Positions 27,301 through 35,733 are shown, counted from the first letter of the stretch. The stretch is 39,528 bases of DNA from Bradyrhizobium sp. AS23.2 (GCF_001908185.1 NZ_LGHM01000031.1:1-39528), one strand, 5' to 3'. A program made the numbers and translations. Notes: generated by a model from the sequence alone, not told the origin.

Positions 27301-28614
27301 ATGTCAGGAATTGGTCAGAGCCTCTACCGACGCGCACGCAAGGTCATGCCCGGCGGAACGCAGCTGCTCTCAAAGCGGCCGGAAATGTTCCTCCCGGAAC
27401 AGTGGCCGACCTACTTCAAATCGGCCAAGGGCGCCGAAGTCGTCGACCTCGACGGCAAGAACTATCTTGACATGAGCTACTGCGGAATCGGCGCGACTAT
27501 CTTGGGCTTTGCCGATCCCGACGTCGACGCTGCGGTGAAGACCGCGATCGACATGGGCTCGATGTCGACATTGAACTGCGCCGAGGATATCGAGCTCGCG
27601 GAGCTCCTGGTCGAGCTTCATCCTTGGGCCGACATGGTGCGCTTCGGCCGCGCCGGCGGCGAGGCCATGGCGATCGCGGTCCGCATCGCGCGCGCGGCGA
27701 CCGGCCGCGACATGGTGGCGTTCTGCGGCTATCACGGCTGGCACGATTGGTATCTCAGCGCCAATCTCGGCGAGACAACCGCGCTCGACGGTCATCTGCT
27801 GCCGGGCCTCGATACCAAGGGTGTGCCGCGTGGTCTCGCCGGCCTGATGCATCCTTTCCACTTCAACAAGCTCGACGAGATCGAGGCGATCGTCGCCGCC
27901 CATGGCGAGCGGCTCGCCGCGATCGTGATGGAGCCGGTGCGCTCCAGCGAGCCCGAGCCAGCCTTCATCAAGGGCATCCGTGTACTCGCCGACCGCTGCG
28001 GCGCCGCGCTGATCTTCGACGAGGTGACGTCAGGCTTCCGCATCAATTCAGGCGGCGCGCATCTCGCATACGGCGTCGATCCTGACATGGCCGTGTTCGC
28101 CAAGGCCATCGCCAACGGCTTCCCGATGGCCGCGATTGTCGGCCGCGCCTCGGTGATGGACGCTGCACAGGAAACCTTCGTCAGTTCGACGGCATGGACC
28201 GAGCGCGTCGGCCCGGTCGCAGCCCTTGCCACCCTGCGCAAGCATCGCGAGCAGAACGTCGCGCGCCACCTGATGCGGATCGGCGCCCGGATCCAGAAGG
28301 GCTGGACCGAGGCGTCGCAGGCCACGGGCCTGCCGCTCCACATCTCCGGCATCTCGCCGCTCGGCCATTTCGCCTTCGACCTGAACGACGCGCAGGAGGT
28401 GCGCACGCTGTTCACGCAGATGATGCTCGACCGCGGCATCCTCGCCACCGGCTCGTTCTACGCAATGTGGTCGCACACCGACGCGCATGTCGACCGCTAC
28501 CTGGAAACGGTGACCGAGGTATTCCGCGAGCTGCGCACCGCAGTCGACCAGAAGGCCGTCAAGCAGTTGCTGCGCGGCCCGGTCGCTCACTCCGGCTTCA
28601 AGCGGCTGACCTGA
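27301..28614 (+). CDS. Class III PLP-dependent aminotransferase (glutamate-1-semialdehyde aminomutase-like)
   Basis: A 437-residue fold-type I PLP enzyme of class III. It opens SLYRRARKVMPGGTQLLSKR, as glutamate-1-semialdehyde aminomutases do, with VRFGRAGGEAMAIAVRIARA (the cofactor phosphate site), FCGYHGWHDWYL, LIFDEVTSGFRI (the PLP-ring aspartate) and VFAKAIANGFPMAAIVG, in which Lys268 should form the Schiff base. I chose the ATG at 27301 because homology begins there; the open frame extends 46 codons upstream. It is unlikely to serve heme synthesis: the neighbours are sugar-modifying genes, and such paralogues are common in glycan loci. It may put an amino group on a keto sugar or make an amino-acid-like substituent. 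It ends directly against the convergent acyltransferase gene. Confidence 0.9.
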   Translation: MSGIGQSLYRRARKVMPGGTQLLSKRPEMFLPEQWPTYFKSAKGAEVVDLDGKNYLDMSYCGIGATILGFADPDVDAAVKTAIDMGSMSTLNCAEDIELAELLVELHPWADMVRFGRAGGEAMAIAVRIARAATGRDMVAFCGYHGWHDWYLSANLGETTALDGHLLPGLDTKGVPRGLAGLMHPFHFNKLDEIEAIVAAHGERLAAIVMEPVRSSEPEPAFIKGIRVLADRCGAALIFDEVTSGFRINSGGAHLAYGVDPDMAVFAKAIANGFPMAAIVGRASVMDAAQETFVSSTAWTERVGPVAALATLRKHREQNVARHLMRIGARIQKGWTEASQATGLPLHISGISPLGHFAFDLNDAQEVRTLFTQMMLDRGILATGSFYAMWSHTDAHVDRYLETVTEVFRELRTAVDQKAVKQLLRGPVAHSGFKRLT

Positions 28615-29280
28615 TCAGGTCCTGGCACCAAAGATATCGCGCACGACGTTCCGCGACGTAGGCGAGCGGCGTGCGTTCGGATAGATGCCGTGCAAGATGC
28701 TGTCGGCGGCAAGCACGCCGCCGTCCATCACGATCGCGCCGGTCGACACGAAGCTGTTGTTGCCAACCGCGGTCTTTCCAATGACGCGGCTGCCTCCATA
28801 CATCACGATGCCACGTCCGAACGACGGGTAGTCGTTGTCGAGGTTCGCGCCTACCGTGCAGTTGTGGTAGCAGATGAAATAGTCCGAATAGCTGGCGCGG
28901 CCGAGCACGGTGCCGACCGGGTGCTGGACCGCAAACACGTCGGGCATCTCGACCTCGTAGAACGCGTCGAGCGCGTGCAGCGCCTTGTTGAGCGCATAGG
29001 CCTTGTCGGCGATGGGGTGGCCGGGCCGCTCGCGAAACGCCGAATTTGCGAGATAGTAAAGGAAGATCGCGTACTGGTCGGAGTGCCAGTGCGAGAACCG
29101 CGCCTCGCCATTGACGAAGAACCCCTTCAGCCTGACGCGCGAAAAACAGTGATCGATCCTGCCGAGCGCAAGATCGACGAATTTCGGCAGATCGCCGAGA
29201 TCGGCGCCATCAGGAAACAGGTTCTCGAACTGCTTGCGCACATAGAGGGCGAGATCGTTGCGGGCAATCGAGAGCTGCAC
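28615..29280 (-). CDS. Hexapeptide-repeat acyltransferase (left-handed beta-helix)
   Basis: A 221-residue protein with an alpha-helical N-terminal domain of about 120 residues and a C-terminal left-handed beta-helix: GTVLGRASYSDYFICYHNCT, FGRGIVMYGGSRVIGKTAVG, NNSFVSTGAIVMDGGVLA. This layout resembles serine acetyltransferases and sugar acetyltransferases. The best start is a GTG at 29280, 4 bases after the hisF stop with AGGA about 10 bases upstream; the frame is open further upstream only inside hisF. It probably acetylates, or transfers another acyl group to, an amino sugar of the locus using acyl-CoA. It is the last gene of the leftward nonulosonate series. Confidence 0.83.
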   Translation of the reverse strand: MQLSIARNDLALYVRKQFENLFPDGADLGDLPKFVDLALGRIDHCFSRVRLKGFFVNGEARFSHWHSDQYAIFLYYLANSAFRERPGHPIADKAYALNKALHALDAFYEVEMPDVFAVQHPVGTVLGRASYSDYFICYHNCTVGANLDNDYPSFGRGIVMYGGSRVIGKTAVGNNSFVSTGAIVMDGGVLAADSILHGIYPNARRSPTSRNVVRDIFGART

Positions 29281-29284
29281 GGTG

Positions 29285-30061
29285 CTAATTCCTGCTTGAG
29301 GAGCTGGCGCGCACGTCGAGACCGCGCGAGAAAAGGTGGCTGCGCAGCTTGATCGGGCTGTGGTCGGTAAAGAGGAACATCGAGGAGATCGCGACCGCCG
29401 ACGCGCCGGCCTCCAGCGCATCGATCGCATGCTGGAGCGAACCGCAGCCGCCGGAGACGATCAGCGGCACGCTCAAGACGCTTGCCGCCTTGTGGATCAT
29501 CTCGAGATCGTAACCACTCATGGTCCCGTCCCGATCGATCGAGCCGAGCAGCACCTCGCCGCAGTGCAGCTCCTCGCAGCGCTGCGCCCACTCGATCGGA
29601 TCGAGCGCGACATGCTCGCGGCCGCCGTCGATGAACACGCTGGCGTGGTTGGGGCTGATCTTCTTGTAGTCAATCGACACCGTCATGCACTGATCGCCGA
29701 AGGTACGCGCCGCCTCGCGCAGGAACTCCGGGCGCCGCACAGCTTCCGAATTCACCGACACCTTGTCGGCACCGGCGCGCAACAGCATGTTGACATCGTC
29801 GAGCGTCTTGACCCCGCCGCCAACGGTGAACGGCATGAAAATCTCTTCCGACATCCGCTCGATGATGTCGACGACACGGCCACGCGAGGCTGCGCTCGGC
29901 ACGATGTCGAGCACGATCAGTTCATCGACGCCGTAGTCGTTGTAGACCTTCGCAGTCGTCACCGGATTGCCGGCGGCGCGCTCGTTCTCGAAGAAGCGGA
30001 CATATTTGACGAGTCTGCCATCACGCAGCAGGAATTTTGGGATCAGGCGCTTCTTCAGCAT
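29285..30061 (-). CDS. hisF: HisF-like cyclase subunit paralogue, specialised for glycan amidation
   Basis: A 258-residue (beta/alpha)8-barrel clearly homologous to imidazole-glycerol-phosphate synthase HisF: MLKKRLIPKFLLRDGRLVKY, YGVDELIVLDI, PFTVGGGVKTLDDVN, GADKVSVNSEAV, LLGSIDRDGTMSGYD and LIVSGGCGSLQHA. Aligned with canonical HisF, the first catalytic aspartate (Asp11) is leucine here, while the second (in VSIDYKK) is kept. A true histidine enzyme needs both. With HisH next door and an N-acetyl sugar amidotransferase upstream, it most likely channels ammonia from HisH to that enzyme, as proposed for the WbpG-HisH2-HisF2 system of Pseudomonas. The start is 11 bases after hisH. The symbol marks homology, not a histidine role. 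Confidence 0.92.
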   Translation of the reverse strand: MLKKRLIPKFLLRDGRLVKYVRFFENERAAGNPVTTAKVYNDYGVDELIVLDIVPSAASRGRVVDIIERMSEEIFMPFTVGGGVKTLDDVNMLLRAGADKVSVNSEAVRRPEFLREAARTFGDQCMTVSIDYKKISPNHASVFIDGGREHVALDPIEWAQRCEELHCGEVLLGSIDRDGTMSGYDLEMIHKAASVLSVPLIVSGGCGSLQHAIDALEAGASAVAISSMFLFTDHSPIKLRSHLFSRGLDVRASSSSRN

Positions 30062-30072
30062 CGCAGACCGCT

Positions 30073-30711
30073 TCAGGGATTCCAGCGCAGGAAATTGCCC
30101 ATCAGCTCGATCCCGGTATCCTGGCTCTTCTCGGGATGGAACTGCGTGGCGGCGATGTTGTCCCGCGCGATGATCGCGGTCACCGGCTGGCCGTATTGGA
30201 CGAAGCCGACCACGTCGCCCGCATCCCTGCAGCGCATGGCGAAGGAGTGCACGAAATAGAACGCCAGATTGCTCTCGCGGATATTGGCGAGGATCGGATG
30301 GTTGCGCTCCTTCGCCACGATGTTCCAGCCCATATGCGGGATTTTTAGCGCGGGATCGTTCGGTATCAACCGCAGGACATCGGCATCGAACCAGCCGAGC
30401 CCGCGATGCGCCACGCCGTCGTCGGCGTGCTCCTCGGACGTGTTGGCGAGCAGCTGCATCCCCAGACACACCGCGAGGAACGGCTTGCCCTTCTCGCGGA
30501 CATGGCGCTCCAGCATCTCGTCGATGCCGCGGGCGCGAATGTTGCTCATGGCATCGCCGAACGCACCGACGCCGGGCAGGATGACGTGGGAGGCATCCGC
30601 AATCGCGTCGGCGTCGTGTGTCACGACCGGATCGAAGCCGCAATATTCGACGGCATTCTTCACCGAGCGCACATTGTTGATGCCGTAATCGACGATCGCT
30701 ACGCCTGACAT
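30073..30711 (-). CDS. hisH: HisH-like glutaminase subunit paralogue
   Basis: A 212-residue class I glutamine amidotransferase of the HisH family. VAIVDYGINNVRSVKNAVE opens it, VILPGVGAFGDAM forms the oxyanion region, FLAVCLGMQLL contains the nucleophilic cysteine, and TQFHPEKSQDTG supplies the His and Glu of the triad, so glutaminase activity should be intact. It would release ammonia from glutamine and hand it to the HisF-like partner encoded just downstream. Context places both with the sugar amidotransferase rather than with other his genes, none of which is nearby. It begins 51 bases after the amidotransferase stop. Confidence 0.93.
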   Translation of the reverse strand: MSGVAIVDYGINNVRSVKNAVEYCGFDPVVTHDADAIADASHVILPGVGAFGDAMSNIRARGIDEMLERHVREKGKPFLAVCLGMQLLANTSEEHADDGVAHRGLGWFDADVLRLIPNDPALKIPHMGWNIVAKERNHPILANIRESNLAFYFVHSFAMRCRDAGDVVGFVQYGQPVTAIIARDNIAATQFHPEKSQDTGIELMGNFLRWNP

Positions 30712-30762
30712 CGCCTGCTCCCCCGGGCGCTTCGATGCGCCGCCCGATCGACGCCCGCTAGC

Positions 30763-31944
30763 CTATCCCTTGCCGCCGCCGATTTCGACGCCGGGATGGT
30801 TCGGCCACGGCACTTGCGTGTTGTTCCACTTGTCCATGTCAGGCATGCGGCGGCCCGGCTCGACCGTGTTCGGCGAGAACTGCCACGGGCTGACCTCGTG
30901 CTTGATCGCGATGCCCAAGAACTGCTCCTCGGTGAGCTGGAGATAGTCGAGGAACAGATCGAGGCTCGGCGGCCGCTTGCCGTCGTACTCGCGCACCAGC
31001 GCTTCGCCCTGCTCGCGGGTCATGCGCTTGTTACGGATGTCGATATTGGCAAGATGGTTGGTCCGGCCCATGCCGCGCTTGATGTATTTCAGGTAGTCGC
31101 GCACGCCCTGGAAGAAGCACTCGATCTTCTCGTAATCATACTCTGGCGGAATGCCCTCCACCTCCTGGCCCTTCCAGCCGAGCTCGCTCTTGATGATGTC
31201 GACGTGCTTCTTTGTGTCCCACTTGATGTAGCTGCCGAGGCAGACCGAGCGGCACTTGATCCGCATCAGATCCTTGCGCGGCGGATAGACAAACGGATAG
31301 AGGTCGCGCTTGGAGACACGGCCGCCGAGAAATTCGTACATGTCGTCGGCGGTGATGCCGAGATTCATGGCGCGGTTAAACCGCTTCTCGTCGACCTCTT
31401 CCATCTCGTCGTAGGAATAGAACGACTGGTATTCCGCCAGGCTCTCGCCCCAGATCAGGAGCGGCGTCTCGTAGCGGATCGCGATCTGCATGGTGTGAGC
31501 GTAGATGCCGGTGTGGCAGTGCCAGCAGAAATCGCCGCGGCGCTTCAGCGACTCCAGCATCAGCTCGCGCACCACGTGCCAGTTCGGCGTGAAGTTCAGC
31601 ACGTCGACGCCGAGCTGCTTGAACACGCTGGTGTTGTTCTCCTCGACCAGCGGCCGGTAGAACCAGTGGTCGAAGCGCACGACCAGCGGCTTCAGGCCCA
31701 GCTTGCGCACGACGTACCAGAGCTGGAACACACTGTCCTTGCCGCCCGAATAGGGCAGGATGCAATCGTAAAGGCCCTTGTCGCGGTACTGGCCGACCAG
31801 CTCCTGGAGCTGCTTGTAACGGTCATCCCAGTCGATCTGGGTGTCACGGACCTCGATCTGACGGCAAACGCTGCACGAACCGGCTTCGTCGAACGATGTC
31901 GCCTCCGCCGTTTCCGGCAATAAGCACTTGCTACAGCTCAACAT
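30763..31944 (-). CDS. N-acetyl sugar amidotransferase (PseA/PtmG/WbpG-like)
   Basis: A 393-residue PP-loop ATPase of the N-acetyl sugar amidotransferase family, which converts an N-acetyl group of a sugar into an acetamidino group. LPYSGGKDSVFQLWYVV is the ATP-binding PP-loop. Cysteine pairs lie at the N terminus (CSKC, CSVC) and further on (CWHC, CRSVC), probably metal ligands. DFCWHCHTGIYAHTMQIA, LIWGESLAEYQS and GWKGQEVEGIPPEYDYEK are family features. I chose the ATG at 31944, since homology begins there with MLSCSKCLLP. HisH and HisF paralogues follow on the same strand and should supply ammonia. In Campylobacter the equivalents make acetamidino pseudaminic or legionaminic acid, and in Pseudomonas WbpG acts on a mannuronic acid. 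The nonulosonate genes upstream favour the first type here. Confidence 0.92.
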   Translation of the reverse strand: MLSCSKCLLPETAEATSFDEAGSCSVCRQIEVRDTQIDWDDRYKQLQELVGQYRDKGLYDCILPYSGGKDSVFQLWYVVRKLGLKPLVVRFDHWFYRPLVEENNTSVFKQLGVDVLNFTPNWHVVRELMLESLKRRGDFCWHCHTGIYAHTMQIAIRYETPLLIWGESLAEYQSFYSYDEMEEVDEKRFNRAMNLGITADDMYEFLGGRVSKRDLYPFVYPPRKDLMRIKCRSVCLGSYIKWDTKKHVDIIKSELGWKGQEVEGIPPEYDYEKIECFFQGVRDYLKYIKRGMGRTNHLANIDIRNKRMTREQGEALVREYDGKRPPSLDLFLDYLQLTEEQFLGIAIKHEVSPWQFSPNTVEPGRRMPDMDKWNNTQVPWPNHPGVEIGGGKG

Positions 31945-31981
31945 TTCGGAGATTCTCGCAATTGCATGATTTGCTGTCGGC

Positions 31982-32795
31982 TTACCACGCCGTCCACCCC
32001 CCGTCGACCGCAATGCACTGGCCCGTCACATAGGCCGAGAGATCGCTCGCAAGGTAGGCCACAGCGCCCTTCATATCGTCCTCGCGCGCCATGCGCGCAA
32101 GCGGCGTCCTGGCCACATAGCGGCTCAAAAACGGCTCCGGTGTGGCCCTGAAGACGCCGCCAGGCGCCACTGCATTGACGCGAACCTTTGGAGCCATGGT
32201 GGTAGCCAGCCAGCGCGTCATCTGGATCAGGCCCCCCCTTGCTTGCGGCATAGGCGGCCGGGTTCCCGAGCGCTGTCCCCTCATAGAGTCGCCAGTCAGG
32301 TCCGGCGAGGCCATAGATCGATGAAATATTGATCACACTGCCATGCCCCGACCTCGCGAGGTCCCCGGCTGCGGCCTGGATCAGAACGAAGGGCGCGGTG
32401 AGGTTGACCTCGACCGCCCGCCGCCAGGTCGCATCCGATTGCTGTTCGAACGGTACCGCCCAGCCATCGAGCCCGCTGGTGCCAACGAAGGCTGCGCAAT
32501 TGACGATGATGTCGATGCCGCCAAAGGCCTCGCGTACCCTCCGCGGCAGATCCTTCACGGCATCGCCCTGCTCGAAATCGCAGTCGAACATCGAAACCTT
32601 CACCGAATGGCCCGCTGTCAGCTTCGCAGCAACATCCGCACCTGCGGACGGCGCGATATCGACCAGCGCGATGGTGGCGCCGAGCTCGGCAAGGCCCGCG
32701 GCGATAGCGCGGCCGATATGGCCGGCGCCGCCCGTAATGATCGCAACGCGGCCATCGAGCGACATCATCTCGCGAAGCGAACGTTCGGTGCTCAT
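31982..32795 (-). CDS. Short-chain dehydrogenase/reductase (PtmA-like), one frameshift as given
   Basis: A classical SDR of about 270 residues once corrected. The first part (from the ATG at 32795) has AIITGGAGHIGRAIAAGLA, the NAD(P)-binding loop, FDCDFEQGD, IIVNCAAFVG, VINISSIYG with the catalytic serine, and YAASKGG with the Tyr-x3-Lys pair. The frame breaks there, in a C7 run at 32232-32238, and continues as LIQMTRWLATTM to VTGQCIAVDGGWTAW in another frame. Six bases in the run would restore one frame. Since both halves are well preserved, a sequence error is likely. Its start overlaps the nucleotidyltransferase stop (ATGA). In Campylobacter, an SDR (PtmA) accompanies PtmE in the GDP-sugar branch of legionaminic acid synthesis, which this pair resembles. 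Confidence 0.85.
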
Positions 32796-33832
32796 CCAAA
32801 TATCCTCTGGAATTCGTCGGACGCACGCTGCAGATCGTCGAGGCGGCCGACGTCGATCCAGTATTCCCGCAACGGGAATACGACCGACGGCTGGCCCTTC
32901 GCGATGGTGCGCTCGATCAGCGTCGGCATGTCCACGGCTTCGTTGCCGTCGAGATGATCGAGCACGCCGGGATCGAGCAGATAGACACCGGCATTGACGA
33001 AGAACTTCTGCGTCGGCTTCTCGCGGATACCGAGCAGACGATGGTCGTCGAAATCGATGACGCCAAACGGCACGGTCACCGAGTGCTCGCGCACGCAGAC
33101 AGTGGAAAATGCCTGATGCTCGCGATGATATTTCAGCATCTGCTCGAAATTCACCGTCGTCAGCAAGTCGCCGTTCATGACAAAGAACGGCTGAGCCGGC
33201 CGCTCCGGCAGCAGCGACAGAGCCCCGGCGGTGCCGAGCCGCTCGTTCTCCTGAAGATAGTTGATCTCCACGCCCCAGGCCGAGCCATCGCCGAAATAGT
33301 CTCGGATCATGTCGGCCTTGTAGTTGACCGAGATGAAGAACTTGCCGAAGCCGGCCTTCACGAAGCCGCCGAGCACGGTCTCCAGGATCGGCTTGTCGCC
33401 GACGCGGATCAGCGGCTTGGGGACGTCGTCGGTCAGCGGCTTCAGCCGCGAGCCGAGGCCGCCGGCCATCAGCACGACCCAATGATCGGATTGCTGCGCG
33501 AGTGCAAGATCGTCGATCAGCTTGACCTCAACCACCCGCCCCTCGGCATCGACGAGGGGAAGCTGATGGATCGAATGCTTGCGCATCAGATTGAGCGCAG
33601 CGGGATTCGAGATGCCGACCGGCGCCGTGATCGGCGTACGGTTCATCACGAGGCGGACAGAGGCATCGAGGCCGACGCCGCCGAGCAGCGCGCGCCGCAC
33701 GTCGCCGTCGGTGACCGTGCCGACGATCCTGCCGTCGCGCTCGACGATGGCGAGTTGCAGATTGCCCTGATCGATCCGCCGCAGCGTCTCGATCAACGGC
33801 GTATCTTCATTGACGACGAAGGCACCCTTCAT
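32792..33832 (-). CDS. CBS-domain sugar-phosphate nucleotidyltransferase (PtmE-like)
   Basis: A 346-residue protein with two CBS motifs at about residues 1-110 (QLAIVERDGRIVGTVTDGDV and HQLPLVDAEGRVVEV) fused to a nucleotidyltransferase domain from about 118. That domain has VVLMAGGLGSRLKPLTDDVPKP spread over residues 119-140, including the GGxGxR-type loop, then GTAGALSLLPE, FFVMNGDLLTTVNF (metal-binding Asp) and EYWIDVGRLDDLQRA. This CBS-plus-transferase layout is that of Campylobacter PtmE, reported to activate glucosamine-1-phosphate with GTP for legionaminic acid. CBS domains usually sense adenine nucleotides. It starts 12 bases after the acyltransferase stop and is coupled to the SDR downstream. 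Confidence 0.9.
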   Translation of the reverse strand: MKGAFVVNEDTPLIETLRRIDQGNLQLAIVERDGRIVGTVTDGDVRRALLGGVGLDASVRLVMNRTPITAPVGISNPAALNLMRKHSIHQLPLVDAEGRVVEVKLIDDLALAQQSDHWVVLMAGGLGSRLKPLTDDVPKPLIRVGDKPILETVLGGFVKAGFGKFFISVNYKADMIRDYFGDGSAWGVEINYLQENERLGTAGALSLLPERPAQPFFVMNGDLLTTVNFEQMLKYHREHQAFSTVCVREHSVTVPFGVIDFDDHRLLGIREKPTQKFFVNAGVYLLDPGVLDHLDGNEAVDMPTLIERTIAKGQPSVVFPLREYWIDVGRLDDLQRASDEFQRIFG

Positions 33833-33844
33833 GACGAACTGATC

Positions 33845-34471
33845 CTACTCGTTGCCGGCGAACCCGCCGGCCGCGACATCCCTTGCAACAACCGCGCCCG
33901 CGGCAACGACGGCCCCGGCGCCCACTTTGACGCCGCCCAACACCACAGCGCCGGCGCCGACATGGACGCTCTCGCCGATAGACACGCCCCCGCACAGCAC
34001 CGCCCCCGGCGCGATATGCGCGTGATCGCCGACGATGCAATCGTGCTCGACAACCGCGCGCGTATTTATAAGAGCGTTCCGCCCGATCCGCGCCGCCGGC
34101 TGGATCACGGCGCCGGCCATCACCTGCGCGCCGTCGCCGAGTTGTGCATCGGACGCAATCACGGCGGAAGCATGAGCAATCACCGGAAATTGGTAGCCTT
34201 GCGCGGCAAACCGCTCGAACAAAGCACGCCGGCGCGACAACCCGGAATCGCTGCGCGAGGCGCGGTTGCCGAGGCCATTGGCAAGCTCGATCTTGTCGGC
34301 GGCCATCTTCAGGACGTCGTCGTCGGATCCCGCGATCCGAACGCCGCCGATGGCCTCGCCGATGCGGGCGGCGTCGCGGTCGGCTACGGCTGCGGGACGT
34401 ATGCCGCGGCTCAGCAACGCCTCGATGACAACGCGGGCATGGCCGCCGGCGCAGAGCACGATCAGGCTCAT
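33845..34471 (-). CDS. NeuD-like sugar O/N-acyltransferase
   Basis: A 208-residue protein of the NeuD/PglD class: an N-terminal Rossmann-like part (SLIVLCAGGHARVVIEALLS, then IRPAAVADRD) that binds the sugar substrate, and a C-terminal left-handed beta-helix (GAQVMAGAVIQPAARIGRNA, VEHDCIVGDHAHIAPGAVLC, GGVSIGESVHVGAGAVVLGG). The histidine in VVEHDC lies where PglD-type enzymes place their catalytic base. I chose the ATG at 34471, which overlaps the neuB stop as ATGA. It should acetylate an amino sugar (as LegH/PglD do) or the finished nonulosonate (as NeuD does). The sequence does not decide between these. Confidence 0.87.
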   Translation of the reverse strand: MSLIVLCAGGHARVVIEALLSRGIRPAAVADRDAARIGEAIGGVRIAGSDDDVLKMAADKIELANGLGNRASRSDSGLSRRRALFERFAAQGYQFPVIAHASAVIASDAQLGDGAQVMAGAVIQPAARIGRNALINTRAVVEHDCIVGDHAHIAPGAVLCGGVSIGESVHVGAGAVVLGGVKVGAGAVVAAGAVVARDVAAGGFAGNE

Positions 34472-35550
34472 GGCTCGAGCGCCTCGTTGGCCGCGTAGTC
34501 GCGCAGGGCGGCCTTGCCGAGATAGCTCCAATATTCGATCGGCGGAACGCCATTACCCGGGCGCTTGACGCCGAGATTGTCTTCCGTGAAGCGCTCGCCT
34601 GCGCGCACCGGCCGAAGCGCAACGAGGCTGCGCCGCGCCACCGCCCGGTTCGGAATCTCCTCCGGCGCCGGCACCTTCCGTCCGTCGCCAAGCGCGGCCT
34701 CGACGTCGCGGATCGAGGAGATCATCGCCGCCATCTCCTCCGGCTCGATCGAGGCGCGATGATCGGGCCCCGGCAAATTGCGGTCGAGCGTCAGATGCTT
34801 TTCGATCACGGTGGCACCGAGCGCCACTGCCGCCGATGCGATGTGGATGCCTCGGCTGTGGTCGGAGAAGCCGACAGGCAAGCCGAATGCATCGTGCAGT
34901 GTCGCCATCGCGCGCAGATTGATCGATTGCGGATTGGCTGGATATTCGGTCGTACAATGCAGCAGCGTGACCTTGGCGCGCAGCTCCGTCCACGTCGCAC
35001 GGTCCAGCAAAAGATTGGCGAAGTCGGCGGGCGTCGGCCGCGCCGTCGCGTCGCGGAGATAGCCGAAGGCGATGACGCCGAGCGCCTGCTCCACTTCGGC
35101 AAGCGTCCCCATGCCGGTCGACAGGATGATCGGCAGGCGGAAACGCGCCAGATGCAGCAACAGCGGCGCATTGGTGAGATCGCCCGAACCGACCTTCAGC
35201 ATGGAGACACCGACGCGGCGGACCAGGTGCGTCGCGCTGTGGGTATCGAATGGCGTCGACATATACGTGATGTTGGACGCCGCGCAGGCGGCCGCGATCT
35301 GCTCCTCGTCGTCAGTGCTGAGCTCGAGCGCCCGCAGCATGTCGAGCTGCGACTGCGCCTTGCCTGTGGTCGCCTGCTGGTAGCTCGCCTTCGCGGCCCC
35401 GGCGGTGGCAAGCTTGTCGGCACGGAACGACTGAAACTTGACGATGTCCGCCCCTGCCCGCGCCGCCGCCTGCACCAGCTCAATCGCGCGTGCGCGGTCA
35501 CCGTTGTGGTTGACGCCAGCCTCAGCAATGATCAGTGTTCGGCGGTGCAT
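34468..35550 (-). CDS. neuB: Nonulosonic acid synthase (sialic/legionaminic acid synthase, NeuB family)
   Basis: A 360-residue NeuB-family enzyme, which condenses phosphoenolpyruvate with an N-acetyl hexosamine-type sugar to give a nine-carbon sialic-acid-like sugar. LIIAEAGVNHNGDRARAIEL, ADIVKFQSF, YMSTPFDTHSA, MLKVGSGDLTNAPLL, ILSTGMGTLAEVEQAL, LLHCTTEYPANPQ, GFSDHSRGIHIA and VIEKHLTLDRNLPGPDHRAS appear in order, and a C-terminal SAF (antifreeze-like) domain runs from about residue 295 (RRSLVALRPVRAGERF). I chose the ATG at 35550, since homology begins there. It is the first gene of the leftward nonulosonate operon, divergent from neuA. Sequence alone does not tell whether the product is sialic or legionaminic acid; the neighbouring PtmE- and PtmG-like genes favour the latter. 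Confidence 0.94.
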   Translation of the reverse strand: MHRRTLIIAEAGVNHNGDRARAIELVQAAARAGADIVKFQSFRADKLATAGAAKASYQQATTGKAQSQLDMLRALELSTDDEEQIAAACAASNITYMSTPFDTHSATHLVRRVGVSMLKVGSGDLTNAPLLLHLARFRLPIILSTGMGTLAEVEQALGVIAFGYLRDATARPTPADFANLLLDRATWTELRAKVTLLHCTTEYPANPQSINLRAMATLHDAFGLPVGFSDHSRGIHIASAAVALGATVIEKHLTLDRNLPGPDHRASIEPEEMAAMISSIRDVEAALGDGRKVPAPEEIPNRAVARRSLVALRPVRAGERFTEDNLGVKRPGNGVPPIEYWSYLGKAALRDYAANEALEP

Positions 35551-35733
35551 GGGGTTTCGTCGCTGGGCGAAGCGAAATCGCCCGCCAATCAAGCAGTTGT
35601 CTTAGTCGAGCACGCTGGTAAAAGCAACGCAAGCGGGCGGCCCCTGGCACTCTCCAGAGGCCCCGCAGGAGCCCCGCCGGTGACGAATCAAGTCGATTTC
35701 GGGTCGGCCTGAAAGCAGGATTGTCGAAAGCCA

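Noticed and set aside
27301..28614. The aminotransferase as HemL for heme synthesis
   Set aside because: Alphaproteobacteria normally make 5-aminolevulinate by the HemA condensation route, and the gene is embedded in glycan genes.
29285..30711. HisF and HisH as part of histidine biosynthesis
   Set aside because: No other his genes nearby, catalytic Asp11 is missing from HisF, and the pair sits directly after a sugar amidotransferase.
32954..34498. 514-codon plus-strand open frame across the nucleotidyltransferase and NeuD-like genes
   Set aside because: Antisense of two well-defined leftward genes, with charged low-complexity translation.
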